Positions 38,388-50,474 of a DNA stretch of 64,000 bases are shown in pieces. Position 1 is the stretch's first letter. The number at the start of each line of letters is the position of its first letter. The position numbers and the translations under genes were made by a program. Where the stretch lies: the NCBI RefSeq assembly GCF_000002865.3, contig NW_001865052.1:477985-541984 (forward strand), in the 5' to 3' direction. The notes below the pieces were generated by a model. It made no database searches. It was given only the letters and a program-made list of their open reading frames with translations, and had not been told where the DNA came from. The DNA comes from Monosiga brevicollis MX1. Taxonomy: Eukaryota > Opisthokonta > Choanoflagellata > Craspedida > Salpingoecidae.

Positions 38388-38958
38388 CGGTCAATCGAAC
38401 CGTTTTGTCGCTGTTTAAAAGGTTGTTGCAGATTTGAACGGGACGTAAAAGAAAGTTTATGTCGCTACATATTGACCTTGAGGTTCATAAAATTGTAACG
38501 GCCATAACGTTCATGTTTTTTTATTTTTTTTCTCTGATCGCGCATTCCCGTTCCAACCGATCCGACCCGAGGGTCGAGCGGCCTGCACCGAGGGCTTTCT
38601 TGCTCTGTGTGCGGTTTGCAGGCACCTTGTTCTGGCTTGAGCTGTGTGCACCACACTCTCGTGATCGGGACCGGGACTAGAAGTGATTTTTAACCACTAT
38701 CGCGCGCTCGGCGGCGCCACCGCCGCTCCGCTCAACATGCTTCACATTTATTTATGCCACGGCGAGTGTGGCGGTACGTTTGAGCCGTGTTCCTTCACGC
38801 TCTCTTGCCCGCAAGTCGCACGCACTCAATGACAATGGTTAGGCAAATGCTAAAACCATTCGTTTTGAGCCCCTCATCACAATTGACCTCTCTTTACGCA
38901 CAGAGGGGCCTCCAGCATCGGGCTGTCAATGTCAAGGCTATCTCGATTCCAGCCCATG

Positions 38959-38993
<35 letters not shown>

Positions 38994-39125
38994 TCTGCCC
39001 AGAAGAAGGAACATGTCGGTCCAACGGCAGCCATTTGTAGGTTCAGCCACTCCCATCGTGGCCCAGCATTCTAAAAACACGCTTCTCACTCCTCGGCTGC
39101 GTGAATCGAATCCCCGTGCCCCAGG
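38388..39125. promoter_or_regulatory. Intergenic region before the SHIPPO-repeat gene
   Basis: About 740 bases. A GCTCCT hexamer repeat (38958-38996) would encode (AP)n in one frame and poly-Leu in another. It may be part of a 5' exon (frame KKEHVGPTAAI after it), but I cannot connect it to the downstream gene. Confidence 0.35.
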
Positions 39126-42100
39126 ATGGAGCGTTCATTTGACTCGGGATATCATGCTGCTGAGGAGCCCGAAACCTATCCTGCATCTCCAATCTATGAG
39201 TCAGCCGCATGGAACACGCCAGCCACAAAACCACATACTACAGGCCATCACCGCCCTCATAAATCGCAGCAGCAGCGGCGCCACATCCTTCAGCCCACTC
39301 AACAAAGTGAGCTCAGGCCTTCCCCTCAATTGTTGCCTGCCACTTGTGAGGCAGATGACGATTGGGCTGCAGTTGCAGCCACACTAGCTGTGCCATCATA
39401 TGCGCATGCTCCAAACAAAGGCTACGATCCGGCCGCCTATACGGGCCACGATGAGTTGGTTTGGCCTCAGCGCGCCCGAATGCCATTCCCTTCTAGCCCC
39501 GTCGCCCTGGCCGGTAAGCACGCTGAAGCCTGGAGGAACAGCACAACAATGGTGGTGGTGCGCGATTGATGCTACTCACGTGATTGTGATGACGATTGAA
39601 ACTACATCCATATAACCCCGCGTGACCCCTGCTCTGTTCATAGCAGAAGCTGAGAGCTTGCCGCGTCCGCCCTCAACATTCATGGCTCGATATGGAGGAT
39701 CACAGATCTCAGATGCCTTGCCCCCTGCCGATAATCCCGGGCCTGGATCGTACACCCCCTTGTCTCGAGACAGGTCCGTGTAAAAGACGAAAGCTCAAGG
39801 GGAAGCTTCTTTTGTCACCTGCAGTCCTATGTCGTATCACTCAGCCCCGAGCAATCCTCGTCTTCTCATGTTGCCTTTTTTTTTTTTTTCGACTTTCTTG
39901 TTCAGTGAGGGGCCAGCCTTCTCCCATCAGTTCCGCCATGAGGCTCCTCGTAAAGATCACACACCTGCTCCAGGGGCATATCAAACTGGTGTACGGCAAC
40001 GTTCATCGGGTCCTGCCTTTACATTGCGAGGACGGCCTACACCAAGGTTTGTGGCTCTGCCTTAACCAATCCCAAGCTAGACCAATTTGCTTGGCCAGAC
40101 TACAGCTCTTGTTGAGTTTTGGTGGCTTGCTTCTCACTGCTCTTGTTGGCCAACACAGGGTTAAGGACAATCATCCCGGCCCCAATGCATACGGTGGCGG
40201 CGACAATGCTTCAAGTCATCGTCGTCGAGCCCCCGCGGCCTCATTGGTCGGCAGGCCCCGCCTCAAGCGCAAGGAGAAAGGTCAGCCCCACTCTTGACAT
40301 TGTCACCGTCCGAAAGTCTTCGCCTTTTGCCTTTTGTTTTGCAGCGCGTGTTTAACCCGGTGTGGGATCAATGGGCTTTGCAGCGCCTGGTCCAGCAGAT
40401 CACGCCACGTCATCCGCGGTGGACAGCCGCTTCAAGACACCTGCTACGGCAACCCTATGTATGTCACATGCCATGGTGCTATTTTCGACTTTTCAAGATT
40501 TGGGCCAAGCCTTGTACACGGAACTCACTGGATAACGTTCAATGCACAGATTCGCGCCGCGAAGAGAAGCCCAAGAATTTTGGCCCCGGAGTCGGTACGA
40601 CTTGATCGTGAAATCTGACCGTCACGATTCCAAGCTTTCTTGAATTGGCCCATGCGGAGTCATCTCCAACCTTGTTTTACGCCCACCTCAATGCCCACCC
40701 CAATTTGCTAAACATCATAGGAAAATATCATCCCTATGCCGAGCCGCCGACGGCTGACGTGGCACCCGGCGCGCGTCTAGTTGGGCGGTTTGTCTCGTCA
40801 CCACACATATGCTGCAACGATGCGAGTGACTCGTTTCTCATCAGCTTTTTACTCTGGTCGTATGATGCGCGCTGCACGTAGGCCCAAAGCCCCGAAGGCG
40901 GCTGATGTGCCTGGACCAAACGCATATTCAGTGGCTGAGCCACCTTCAAATCGGGGTGTTTGTTTGGTGGGTCGCCCGAAAAGCCCACGAAAGGCGGAAA
41001 CGCCGGGCCCGAATGCCTATGCACCAGGCCAGATTCAAACCGAGATGGAAGATGCTCCACGTCGCGGGGCTCTCATCACGGCACGGCCCAAGACGCCACG
41101 ACCCCGCGATACACCGGCTCCAAATGCTTATGCTCAGCCAGAGCAGCCCCGTGGTCCTGCCGCTCAGCTGACGGGTCGCCCCAGTGAGCCGCGGGAGGAA
41201 GATCGACCAGGCCCAGCTTCTTACACAGCCGAGCCGCCGCGCGAATCGACAGCAGGCGCGCGGCTTGTTGGTCGTCCACAGGAGCGGTCAGCAATGGTTG
41301 CACCTGGCCCGTCCGACTATACAGCCTTGCCTCCCGGGCCACGGGTTCCCGTGGCTCGTCTCACCGGCAAGCCTCGCGAGCGACGCTTGGAAGAGCGTCC
41401 GGGCCCCGCCGACTACCAAACCGAGGTTGAACGATCGGCAGCAGGAGGAGCTACCATTACTGCGCGCCCTCGTGACCCCAAGGCAGATCAACGACCCGGT
41501 CCAGCAGATTACGCGCGTGTCGAAGAGACTGGTCCACGAGGCCCAGCCGCGCGTCTTGTGGGGCGGCCTGCTTCACCGACGGATTCAGCGCCACGGCCGG
41601 GTCCTGCTGATTATGCAACTTTTGAACACGACGCCGGCCCGCGAGCACCCGCAGCTCGACTAACGGGTCGAGCGGCCTCGCCCAAGCCAAGTCACGGGCC
41701 TGGGCCCGCCGATTACGATACCATACGAGACACTGCAAACAGCATGACCGGTGCGCGCTTGACTGGTCGGCCCAGCTCGCCCAAGCGTGTCGAGGCGCCG
41801 GGGCCGAATTCATATGCTGTGAGTATGCACGCAACGGGCCAGCGAGCCCCTGCCGCTGCTCTTGTGGGCCGGCCTGTTGAGCGGGCGGCAGCCGAGGCTC
41901 CTGGACCAGCCAACTACAATACTTTGGACCTGAGCCAGAGTCGGTCTGGGTTTGCCGCCACCATTACTGGCCGACCGGTCGAGGCCAAGCTCAAAGAGGC
42001 TCCAGGGCCATCGAGCTACCAAGTTGCCGAACCTGAACGCCGGGGTCCCGCCGCACTTTTACGGGGACGCAACGATGCTCAAAAGCCGCAGGAGACACCT

Positions 42101-44184
42101 GGGCCGCAATATGACGCCCACATGCACCTTGAGATTGGACGCAACGCCCCAAAAGTAACGCTTGTGGGCCGTCCCAAGGACCGCGAGATGCCCGATCAGC
42201 CTGGCCCAGGTCATTACCGTGCAGGTGGGTTTTGAGAATGGTCAATGTTTAGTCTTGAGTTCACAGGCCACGCACAGACTTCCCTGGCCCTTTCTCGAAT
42301 TTCGTCCCTTACACCAAAATGGTTTGGTGCTCGTGCGCTCTCAATGTTTCTCGTGCACTCTCACTGCTGCACATCTCCTTCATTTTAGTGGATCTATCTG
42401 CCAGCACGGCTCGGGCTGCTACGCTGGTTGGACGCCCTCGCGAGCGTGAGCCTGATGCACGCCCGGGTCCAGGTGAGTCAGTTCTGATCAGGCAGCACGT
42501 TGGCGCTGCTTGGCCTGCACCTCATGGCCTTGACATTGTGCTGACAGGGGCTTATGTGGTGCCGGACCGCTTGTTTGAGCCCAAACACGGGCGAGGAGCG
42601 CGATTAATGGGCCGGCCTGCCGAGCCCAAGGAGCAAGACGCGCCGGGTCCCGCGAGTTACGCAAACCTGGTCACAACTCAGCGTAGCAGTCTCGGAGGTG
42701 GGCTCGCGCATGGCTTGTGTGCCGCTTCTTGCTGACCGACCACCTTCCAATTTGAAGCTCATCGATGCCGTCTGACACCTATGGCGTGCATATCAATCTG
42801 GCGCTCGCATTTTAGGGACTCTACCACCACGCTATGGCGATGCACCGTCGGCATCGGCTGGTCCACGCACGGTTGATGACGCCAGCAGCCAAAAAACTGC
42901 GGCCAGTCGTCGACCAACCCGCACGGAGCGCCTCCGCGCAGCCACTCGCGAGGTGGGCTCCCGTTCGTCGTTGACGTATTCTCGACATGAGCTCATGTGA
43001 TGCCAACTTTCTTGTAGGCAATTCAACAAGCGGAGGCAGCCGTCCATGCCAGTTCAACGCGCCGCCCAAGTCGCTCGGGCAGTCAGCGGCGCCCGAGCAA
43101 AGAACCGCCCATGGAGCAAGCTGACACCGCGCACAGTGATGCTGTTGGCACCGCGCAGCTGCCGTCGGCTTTCAAGCCCACAGGCACAGCCATTGAGAAT
43201 ACAGAGGCCGATTTGAACGAAGATGACGCGGAGAGTCTACCTCGTAGTCAGCCCCAGTCGGCTGCCACACCGCCAGCCCTCACGCAGCAGGCCTTACAGG
43301 ATCTGGCCCATGGTTTTGAACGCAGTGTCCCTGCTAGCCGTGCTCGCGTAAGCGCGTGGCTTTCCACGACCGCGTCACCCGAACCCCTCGACGATGGGGC
43401 TGAAGATAAAGCCGCCATAGCAACGGCAGCGACGCCACTGGGTGCTACTGCGCCTTGGGCGTCGCCCAGGCGCAGTCTATCCCAGGAGCCTGACGATGAG
43501 GGCGATGATCACGTTGAGGACGTGGTGCGACAAGACACGCTCACCCGCATGCCCACCCTTCGTGCGCCAGCTGAACCAATGGAAGCCGAGTTTGAAGCGG
43601 GTGACGTGGAGTTGAATCCCAATTGGGCCGAAGCTGATCTAATGGTCCAGAACGACGACGACAACGACGACGAGCCGTGGGGACCGGATGTGCTAGCCGG
43701 TCAAGACTGGGGCGTTGGAACTCAAGGTCAGCAGGGCCCACCCGTCGCGCGGTCAGCTCTGCAGGCCCGTGAGCTGGGCCAAGATCGTGGAGCAGCGCGA
43801 GCCTTGTCCCCTATTGAAGCTTCAGCTGCGGCTACCCCCGTTGCTTCTCGCGAAGTGACATTGCTGCGTACGGGTGAAGGTACAGCACCGCGTGCCTCTG
43901 TCTCAGGCGGAGATGCATTTCGCACGTGGCGGGGTGGACCTTCGTCTCCCTCTCAGCTGATTTCAGGCGATGAAAGTGGCTCCGGGGGCATTGAAGTCAC
44001 TGATGTGAACGCAACTAGCCGGGCTACCTCTGACACAGGCGAGGCTCGTGCTGCCCCAGCATGGGCTGATCAGACATTGCGCAGCAGCAGCACATTGCGG
44101 CCAGAAGCAGCAGAGCGAACGTCTGAGTCGATGCGGCAATTCTTGGCCGCGGAGCGTCAGACCCTTGGCACCCCATCCCCATAA
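39126..44184 (+). CDS. Large SHIPPO (PGPxxY)-repeat protein, ciliary type
   Basis: SHIPPO repeats occur in sperm-tail and ciliary microtubule inner proteins (ODF3/CIMAP and STPG families), so an axonemal role is likely. ATG 39126 begins MERSFDSGYHAAEEPETYP. Successive exons carry NPGPGSY (39745), TPAPGAY (39970), HPGPNAY (40175) and APGPADH (40385). One long exon (about 40890-42225) has fourteen units of about 37 residues of the form PGPADY...ARLxGRPxxP. Two more follow (RPGPG at 42460, APGPASY at 42645). The last exons (from 42820) encode an Arg/Ser-rich segment and a long, acidic, Ala/Ser/Pro-rich disordered tail (for example QNDDDNDDEPWGP) ending at 44184. About 20 units and well over 1,000 residues make it far longer than the three to six repeats of usual family members. 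Introns cluster at the 5' and middle parts. Confidence 0.82.
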
Positions 44185-44559
44185 ATCAAGACTCTGGTCG
44201 AGGGAGCGAGCCCTTCTCACATTCACTTGCGCCTGAGGCAGCCTCTGGCATCTAAGCCAGTAATAACAGCGATATGTCTATTAACATGTAATATAAGATC
44301 ATTTTTACTCTTGTCTGGAGATAGCCACCCTGACCAAGCGCTGCGCGCTAATCCATCATCGAATATCTTGGTGTTTGTGTCAACAGCACGTCCCAGCCCC
44401 AGCGCACCGGGCCGAGGTAACGCAAAAGCCACGAGGAAACAATCATGAAGGCGTTCATATCAGCATGGTGATGTAATTGTTTGCAAAAAAAAAAAAGAGA
44501 CAAGCTCAATCCGGCACTTGACATTCGACACGGGGACACAGTAGAGGCAATTCACGAGT
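44185..44559. other. Convergent spacer
   Basis: Between the SHIPPO gene stop (+) and eIF2 alpha stop (-). A-rich run at about 44486-44497; no coding signal. Confidence 0.4.
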
Positions 44560-46483
44560 TTACATGTCAGGACCAACCATGCCTTCTTCGTTGTACTCAT
44601 CATCATCATCATCACCAGAGCCCTCCTCGTTCTCCTTTTCAAACTTCTCCATAAGCTTGGCAAGCTCGCTATCATCCGTCTCCGTGACAGCACGGGGCGC
44701 CATCTTGATCTTGAGATCACCACCCTTCTCCTCGATGACTTTCTTGATGGCCTCAAGCGCCTCCCCCAATAGTGCAACACCTTTAGTCTTATCGAGCGAG
44801 TGAGTCGTCACGACGTAAAGGGGCGGAGCGATCAGGTTCACGTTGATGGGCAGCTCGGGGGTTGAGAGGGCGATGGCGGCCTTAAGGGCAGCCTTGACTG
44901 CATTGATGCCCTCATATGCATAGCAGGTCACATCGATATCTGCGTGGCGTTGTGGAAAACAGAACGAGGGTAAATGTGCACGTAAAGGAAGTCTGTGAGT
45001 TTGAACAGCCGAAACAGCGATGGGCAAGCGGCAGCAGGACTCGATGCTCGACTAAAAGATGATTCCACAAGGCAAATTGGTTCTTATCCTTAACAAGATG
45101 ATTGTGTGAGCACAGTGTGTGTGCGTGTGTGTTATACGCACCGGCACGGATCTTTTCAGCCTGAGGCGTCAACCGATGTTGGATCTTCTTGCGCAGAGCA
45201 TCCTTGATCTCCTCGGGGATATCAAACGAATCGAAGATTTCGGGCTTTTCTCTATCAAAATGAGGTCGGCGCGTGAGCAAGTCCAACCCAAGCAGGATCC
45301 GGGGTCTTATCAACAGTTTTTGACCAAAATGCTTGTCAATGTGAGATTTGGGGTGACAAACAGGTTGAGAGTGAAAGACCTACGTAATGGCAAGCTTGAA
45401 CAGGTCAAAAGAAGAGGAGGGGCCCGAAGTGGCCTCCAGCTTCCAGGCCGTCTGCTCGTACAGCGTCTCAAGATCCTATGTGTAATGGTGACCGAGAGGA
45501 CATCGGTACCGTTAAGGGCGCAGCAGCATTCGGAGCCAACACAAGCCTGAATTGTACCCATCAAGTGGGCAAGCTTACAAAGTTGGTGTTGTCCGCAACG
45601 TTACGGAGGATGGAATTGACAATCTTGGCGCGGTTGAATTTGTCTTCGCACTTTTTGGCTTCCTCGGGACTGACGCGGCGCTTGGAAAGATCAATGTAAC
45701 CCTAAAGCCAAGGAGGAGTGAGTGCCACAGAGGAAACCGGCCGGGCCGAGTGGGACAGAGAGAGGCATGAGCCAGCGGTCACTCAATCAGCGGGGCAAAA
45801 AAACAAAAAAAAAAAAAAACCTTCACCGGGAGATGGTCGTTGGCCTACCTTCTCCTCATCCACGCGCATGACCACGACACACTCATGGCGACCGACGCGA
45901 ATCAGCTTGTTCAGCGACCGGATACGACGACGCGACAGTTCGCTGAGCAGAATCATGCCCTGTGATGTAAGCAAAACGTTGGATAAGCTAAACAAGGGCC
46001 CCCATCGCGGCGCAGGCAGGCCAAAGCTCTCGGTTGGTTTCTGTCATGTCACCTACATCAATGCCATCATACTCCAGCAGCTGTACGTACGCGCCCATCT
46101 CTGTATAGCACGGCGAGGAAAGGGACAAGACCACACATCAAACGTCAGTATAAGTCCATGTTTCCCGTCGCCGACGTCTGAAATGGCTTTGCGCCCGTTA
46201 ACAGCCGCGCTTGGCGGCGGGCAGAGCCGTTTGCCTGGCAGAGCAAGCAAGCGAGCGGCTGGTGCCGCGACCGCCTCTCGAGTCCCACGCGACCAGGCTC
46301 GTCCAAACACGCACCCTGGATGGACTTGACGTTGACCATGACCACATCATCAACCTCAGGAAACTTGGGCTTGTAGAAACGGCAGTGCGACTTAGGGCTC
46401 TTGACATCATCCTCCGCATCCACATCAACGACGTCGACCTCAGCCGCTGCCACTGACTCATCCTGCTCATGAGGTGCCGCCAT
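44560..46483 (-). CDS. EIF2S1: Translation initiation factor eIF2 subunit alpha
   Basis: Regulatory subunit of the eIF2 complex that brings Met-tRNAi to the ribosome. Starts [20 protein letters not shown], an acidic N-terminal extension of about 30 residues absent from animal and yeast proteins. [20 protein letters not shown] (46385) then starts the S1 domain. [19 protein letters not shown] and [20 protein letters not shown] (46100-45900) include the loop with the serine phosphorylated by stress kinases (Ser51 in human, in [10 protein letters not shown]). [20 protein letters not shown] (45700), [20 protein letters not shown] (45200) and [12 protein letters not shown]-like [19 protein letters not shown] (44840) follow. 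The acidic C-terminus ([11 protein letters not shown]) ends at TAA 44560-44562. About six introns. Divergence from the sugar porter is not seen; both are on the minus strand. Confidence 0.95.
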
Positions 46484-46796
46484 CTTGTCCCGTTCTGCTC
46501 TCTCGTCCGTGTGTGTGTGTGTGTGAGCGCGCGACACGAGCGAGCACTGTCAGAGAAATTACCAACTGTTAATGTTCCTTCAGTTATGCAGTTGTTTTTC
46601 CCTCTCAAATAATTCATACTTTCCGGTCGTTCAACGCAAAGGAAGAGTGAGACAGAGATGAGACGCAACACACGTGGAATGCTGACAATTAGAGGCGACA
46701 AGTTTTGCCGGTTAATTGGGAGCTGAGTCAGGACGAGGGGCCACTCGGTGGCACGGCAACTGGGATCTTGGTCTTGGACTCTTCAGAGGGCGACGC
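46484..46796. promoter_or_regulatory. Upstream region of eIF2 alpha
   Basis: A short GT repeat (46510-46525, CA on the sense strand) lies 30 bases before the ATG. The rest is A/T-rich with no coding signal and includes the sugar porter 3' UTR. Confidence 0.4.
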
Positions 46797-47273
46797 TTAG
46801 TTGACAGCATAGTCACCGCGGGCTCGGCTCCGAAACTCTTCTTCAATCTGCTCCAGTGACTTGCCCTTGGTCTCTGTATGTCGGGCGATGAGCATGAGAT
46901 CGGGACCGAACACGAAGCCGGTGTGTGCAAGGGGCTGAGCTCATCCAATGAACAAACCTGGGAGGCAGCGCCAAATCCAGACGACGCTGGCAGCACAAAC
47001 AGCTCCGAAAACAAAGAAGACCCCTCCCGGGTACCATCCTCGTAGCTGTTTGAGCGGTGGATATGACATGATGCGTCGACATGAGGGGAACAACAACCAC
47101 AACAACATTATGGTGGGTGAAGCGCATCGACCAACTTACCATCAGCGGGAACGTTTGGCTTACAACCAAGACGAAGAGCCAATTGAGAAAACCTGAGACG
47201 GAGAGAGCCTTGCCCTTGATCTGGGTTGGAACATGGTGTTTGTCAACAATGGTCAAGGGGCATTGTGGGATCA

Positions 47274-47364
<91 letters not shown>

Positions 47365-50000
47365 ACACAGGTCCAGGCAGCACCCCCATAACCGTGATTT
47401 ACCTTGAGCGGAAAAATCTCCGACAAGTACAGCCATACAGCAGGTCTGCGAGGTGGGTCGGGCAAAAGTTACATGCACAGGACATGCCAATGTAAGCGGC
47501 GTGCACACTGGGGGATGGGCCCGGCATGGGTGCACCAACCACAACTTACCCTAGTGACACTTCGTAAAAACCCATGAAGCAAAAGAGCGAGACCAGGGCA
47601 ATCCAACCCTCGCCCGTGCTGATGCTGCCCGTGGATTCACGTATCTGGTTTTGAGAATCAGAGATGACGGTGATGAATGCCAACCAACCACTGGCATGTC
47701 GACAAGGGTCGTGCATATTGCTACCGCACCTGAAACATGGCAGCAAGCAACAGAGTGCTGACCGTCATACCCACAATGCCAACAAGGATCAGGATTCGAC
47801 GGCCAGCGCGATCAATCAAGACCACAGCCACGGCCACAAAAAACACCTATTGACATGTGAACATGATCCCAGACGAGCCACGCAATTGTCAGACATCTCA
47901 TGAGCCTTGGGCACGTGAATGGACGATCTGCTTAATCCTGTCGCTACAAACCTTGACGACGCCAATAAAGATGCTGAAGAAAAACGCCTTGGACTTTGAA
48001 AACCCAGCGTCAGTGAGGACAGTCTGGGCGTAAAAGTTGACAGCGTTGACACCTGGCAAATCCAAGCGTCAGCAAAAGGGTCGTCAAAAGGGCATCAGGC
48101 CGATTGTATCAAAAGCCGAGACTTGGCCCTGCAGGATCGGTGCCAGCTATAGATCATGACGCACCGGTAAACTGCTGGATGGCACTGAGCATGGCCCCAA
48201 CGTAGAGTCCATAAAGAACGTTGGGCTCTAGGAGATCGCGCCACCTAGTCAAAATCACAGGAGCAAACTTTGAGTGATAGATGTCGCCATAACACCAACC
48301 ATAGGGCCAATTACTCACATGCCCTCAGCTTCCTGGTTGGCCGCGTGAACTTCCGACACTTCCTGTCGCCCAATGGACAGCATGAGCCAGCAACCTGTTT
48401 AGGAAAACAACAACAACAACAAAAACAACAACAACAACAACAACAAAAAAGGATGATGGCGCTATGGGTGACGAACCAGGTCGATGGCGGCAGGGTGGCG
48501 GAAAAGCGCGAGCACTCGTCGTGCTGCCGCCTCATGCCGCTGCTTGATCTGGAGAAAATTGGACGTGAAGCCGTTTGATGAATCCAAAAGGGTCGGTGAG
48601 CGGAGACCAGAGGCTCCCATCGTGTCAGGCTAGCTTTGCCAATGATCAGCAGGTACCCAGACCGGGCGATGCTCACCAGATAGCGCGGCGTTTCGGGTGC
48701 AAAGATGACAAAGCCAATTTGCAAGAAGAGGGCGATTGGCACGGCCGCCATGAACATCCACTTCCAGTTGGGAATGTCATGCGTGTTGCAAAAGGCATCA
48801 TCGTCAAAGCGTTGTTTACCACAAAGCCAAGCAAGACGCCCACGCAAATGAAGAGCTATAGACCCAGAAGATCCAAACGTGAGAGACGACCCTTCCCCTG
48901 TTTTGGTGCAAAGCGGGCCGGTTTTTCGGCGACACGCGGCGGGGAAAGCGGAATCGCGTGCCTGGTTGGTGGTGACGAGACGCCCACGCATATCCTTGGG
49001 TGCGATTTCGGCAATATACAGAGGGACGGTGGTGCAACCCAGCCCGACGGACAATCCCACAAGGATTCGTCCAAAGAAGAGGACACCATACACTCCGGCA
49101 AGAACTTCGATGCCCACGCCAACCTCATAAATGGAAGCGGCGACGACAATCGTCCACCTGTCACAGCCGGAATAGCGTTGGCATGAGTGGGTCGATAAGC
49201 ACGGCCGAGATACGAGCGAAGGCTAGCTGATCGAATCTCACTTGCGGCCGATACCCTCCTGAAAGACGCCAGCACGGGCAGAGCCGATCATGGCGCCCAC
49301 AACAAAGGAGGAAACAACTACAACAATATGCGACGATCGTGCATGAGGGCCTGTGAGGGTAGCCGCTATACGATTTGGCCAGAAGAGCGCGGTGTACCGA
49401 GAGAAACACGTACGGGCCCCTTGCCAAAATGGAGAAGAGAGCACATGGCTAAAGCCTGGGTCATCTTTGATGAGCAGCTGAGCCCCTGAGATGATGCTGG
49501 CACCAAGAGAGCAGGACAGAGAAAAAACAAGAAGGTAGACAAGTCAGATGCGGTGGACCTGACGCGAGTGCGCTTGGAGTAGAGCAAGGCGTTTCTGACC
49601 TGATCTCAAAGCCGAAAAGAACACCACTCAAGATTGCCAAGAAGACCAGCAAGGAGAGCTTGACCAACTGCCAGTTGCTCGGCTACGAACAGGCGACATG
49701 CACTCGATAAGAATCCTTGATCATGGCGACGATCATGCCCGGGATAGCCCAAGGACTGAGACATCTTACACTTGGAACCGAGAGGGGAGCCACGAGCGGG
49801 ACATGCTCTAAAGCAGAGACACGTGTGAGGGCTGCCTGCTGCGTGGTGTCTTCAGAGTGGCTCATCAAACATACCGAGATCGCTGTCAATACCAACGCTG
49901 CTCGGACGAACCCCATGCCGGCCCATTCTGGCACCGTCCGCCGCCAGTGATGGAGGAGATCGTCGGGATGTGTCTCGACGTCAGGCGCCGGCGGTGGCAC
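46797..50000 (-). CDS. Sugar porter (GLUT/major facilitator family)
   Basis: Multi-pass plasma-membrane hexose transporter type. N-terminal exons: a hydrophilic segment (HHWRRTVPEWAG, about 49950), KLSLLVFLAILSGVLFGFE (49660-49600, TM1 with the GxLFGxE motif), IISGAQLLIKDDPGF (49485), FVVGAMIGSARAGVF (49300), then GRILVGLSVGLGCTTVPLYI and AEIAPKDMRGRLVTTNQ (49070-48960), the typical loop after TM4. FMAAVPIALFLQIGF and PETPRYLVS (48750-48680, the sugar-porter PESPR motif) are next. Later exons include GVFFVAVAVVLIDRAGRRI (about 47830) and the last one, ETKGKSLEQIEEEF, ends at TAA 46797-46799. The start codon is uncertain; an ATG lies near 49909 and the first exon may begin further up. An intron carries a long CA repeat. 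Confidence 0.85.
47278..47370. repeat. (CA)n microsatellite in an intron
   Basis: About 90 bases of CA with one TA interruption; GT on the sense strand of the sugar porter gene. Confidence 0.95.
48410..48448. repeat. (CAA)n microsatellite in an intron
   Basis: CAA trinucleotide run, TTG on the sense strand of the sugar porter gene, near an exon start. Confidence 0.85.
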
Positions 50001-50021
50001 GGAAGTCAGGTAGAAAAGAAA

Positions 50022-50096
<75 letters not shown>

Positions 50097-50160
50097 TGTA
50101 TGAAGGATGGCAAGATTACCACAGGTAGAGTGAGAGCGCTTGCAAGAGGCATTGCGTGAA

Positions 50161-50192
<32 letters not shown>

Positions 50193-50199
50193 AGGGAGA

Positions 50200-50245
<46 letters not shown>

Positions 50246-50474
50246 GAGAGAAAGAGAGAAAGAGAGAGAGAGCAGCATTTAAAGAGAGAGAGCAGAGACA
50301 GAGAGACAGAGAAAGTTTGGGAGAGAGAGTTAAAAGAGAGAGAAAAAGTTAAAGGAGAGAAGAGAGGGAGCGGAGCACACTTTGTTAACGGTCATTCCAG
50401 AGGGCCAGTGGGGGGGGGTTGATCTTCGGGGCACGTACGCTCTTGTGGTTCGATTGATTTGGGACGCTGTAAAG
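50001..50474. promoter_or_regulatory. Divergent intergenic region with GA repeats
   Basis: Between the sugar porter (-) and the SUN gene (+). Two GA blocks (50032-50091 and about 50159-50275) and a degenerate GA stretch up to 50370 make up most of it. Confidence 0.5.
50032..50275. repeat. (GA)n microsatellites, two blocks
   Basis: Pure GA for 60 bases, a 67-base unique spacer, then GA with GGGA variants; CT in the sense direction of the sugar porter gene. Confidence 0.95.

Noticed and set aside
38929-39060. Poly-leucine signal-peptide ORF before the SHIPPO gene
   Set aside because: Produced by a GCTCCT hexamer repeat; other frames are equally open and no downstream domain follows.
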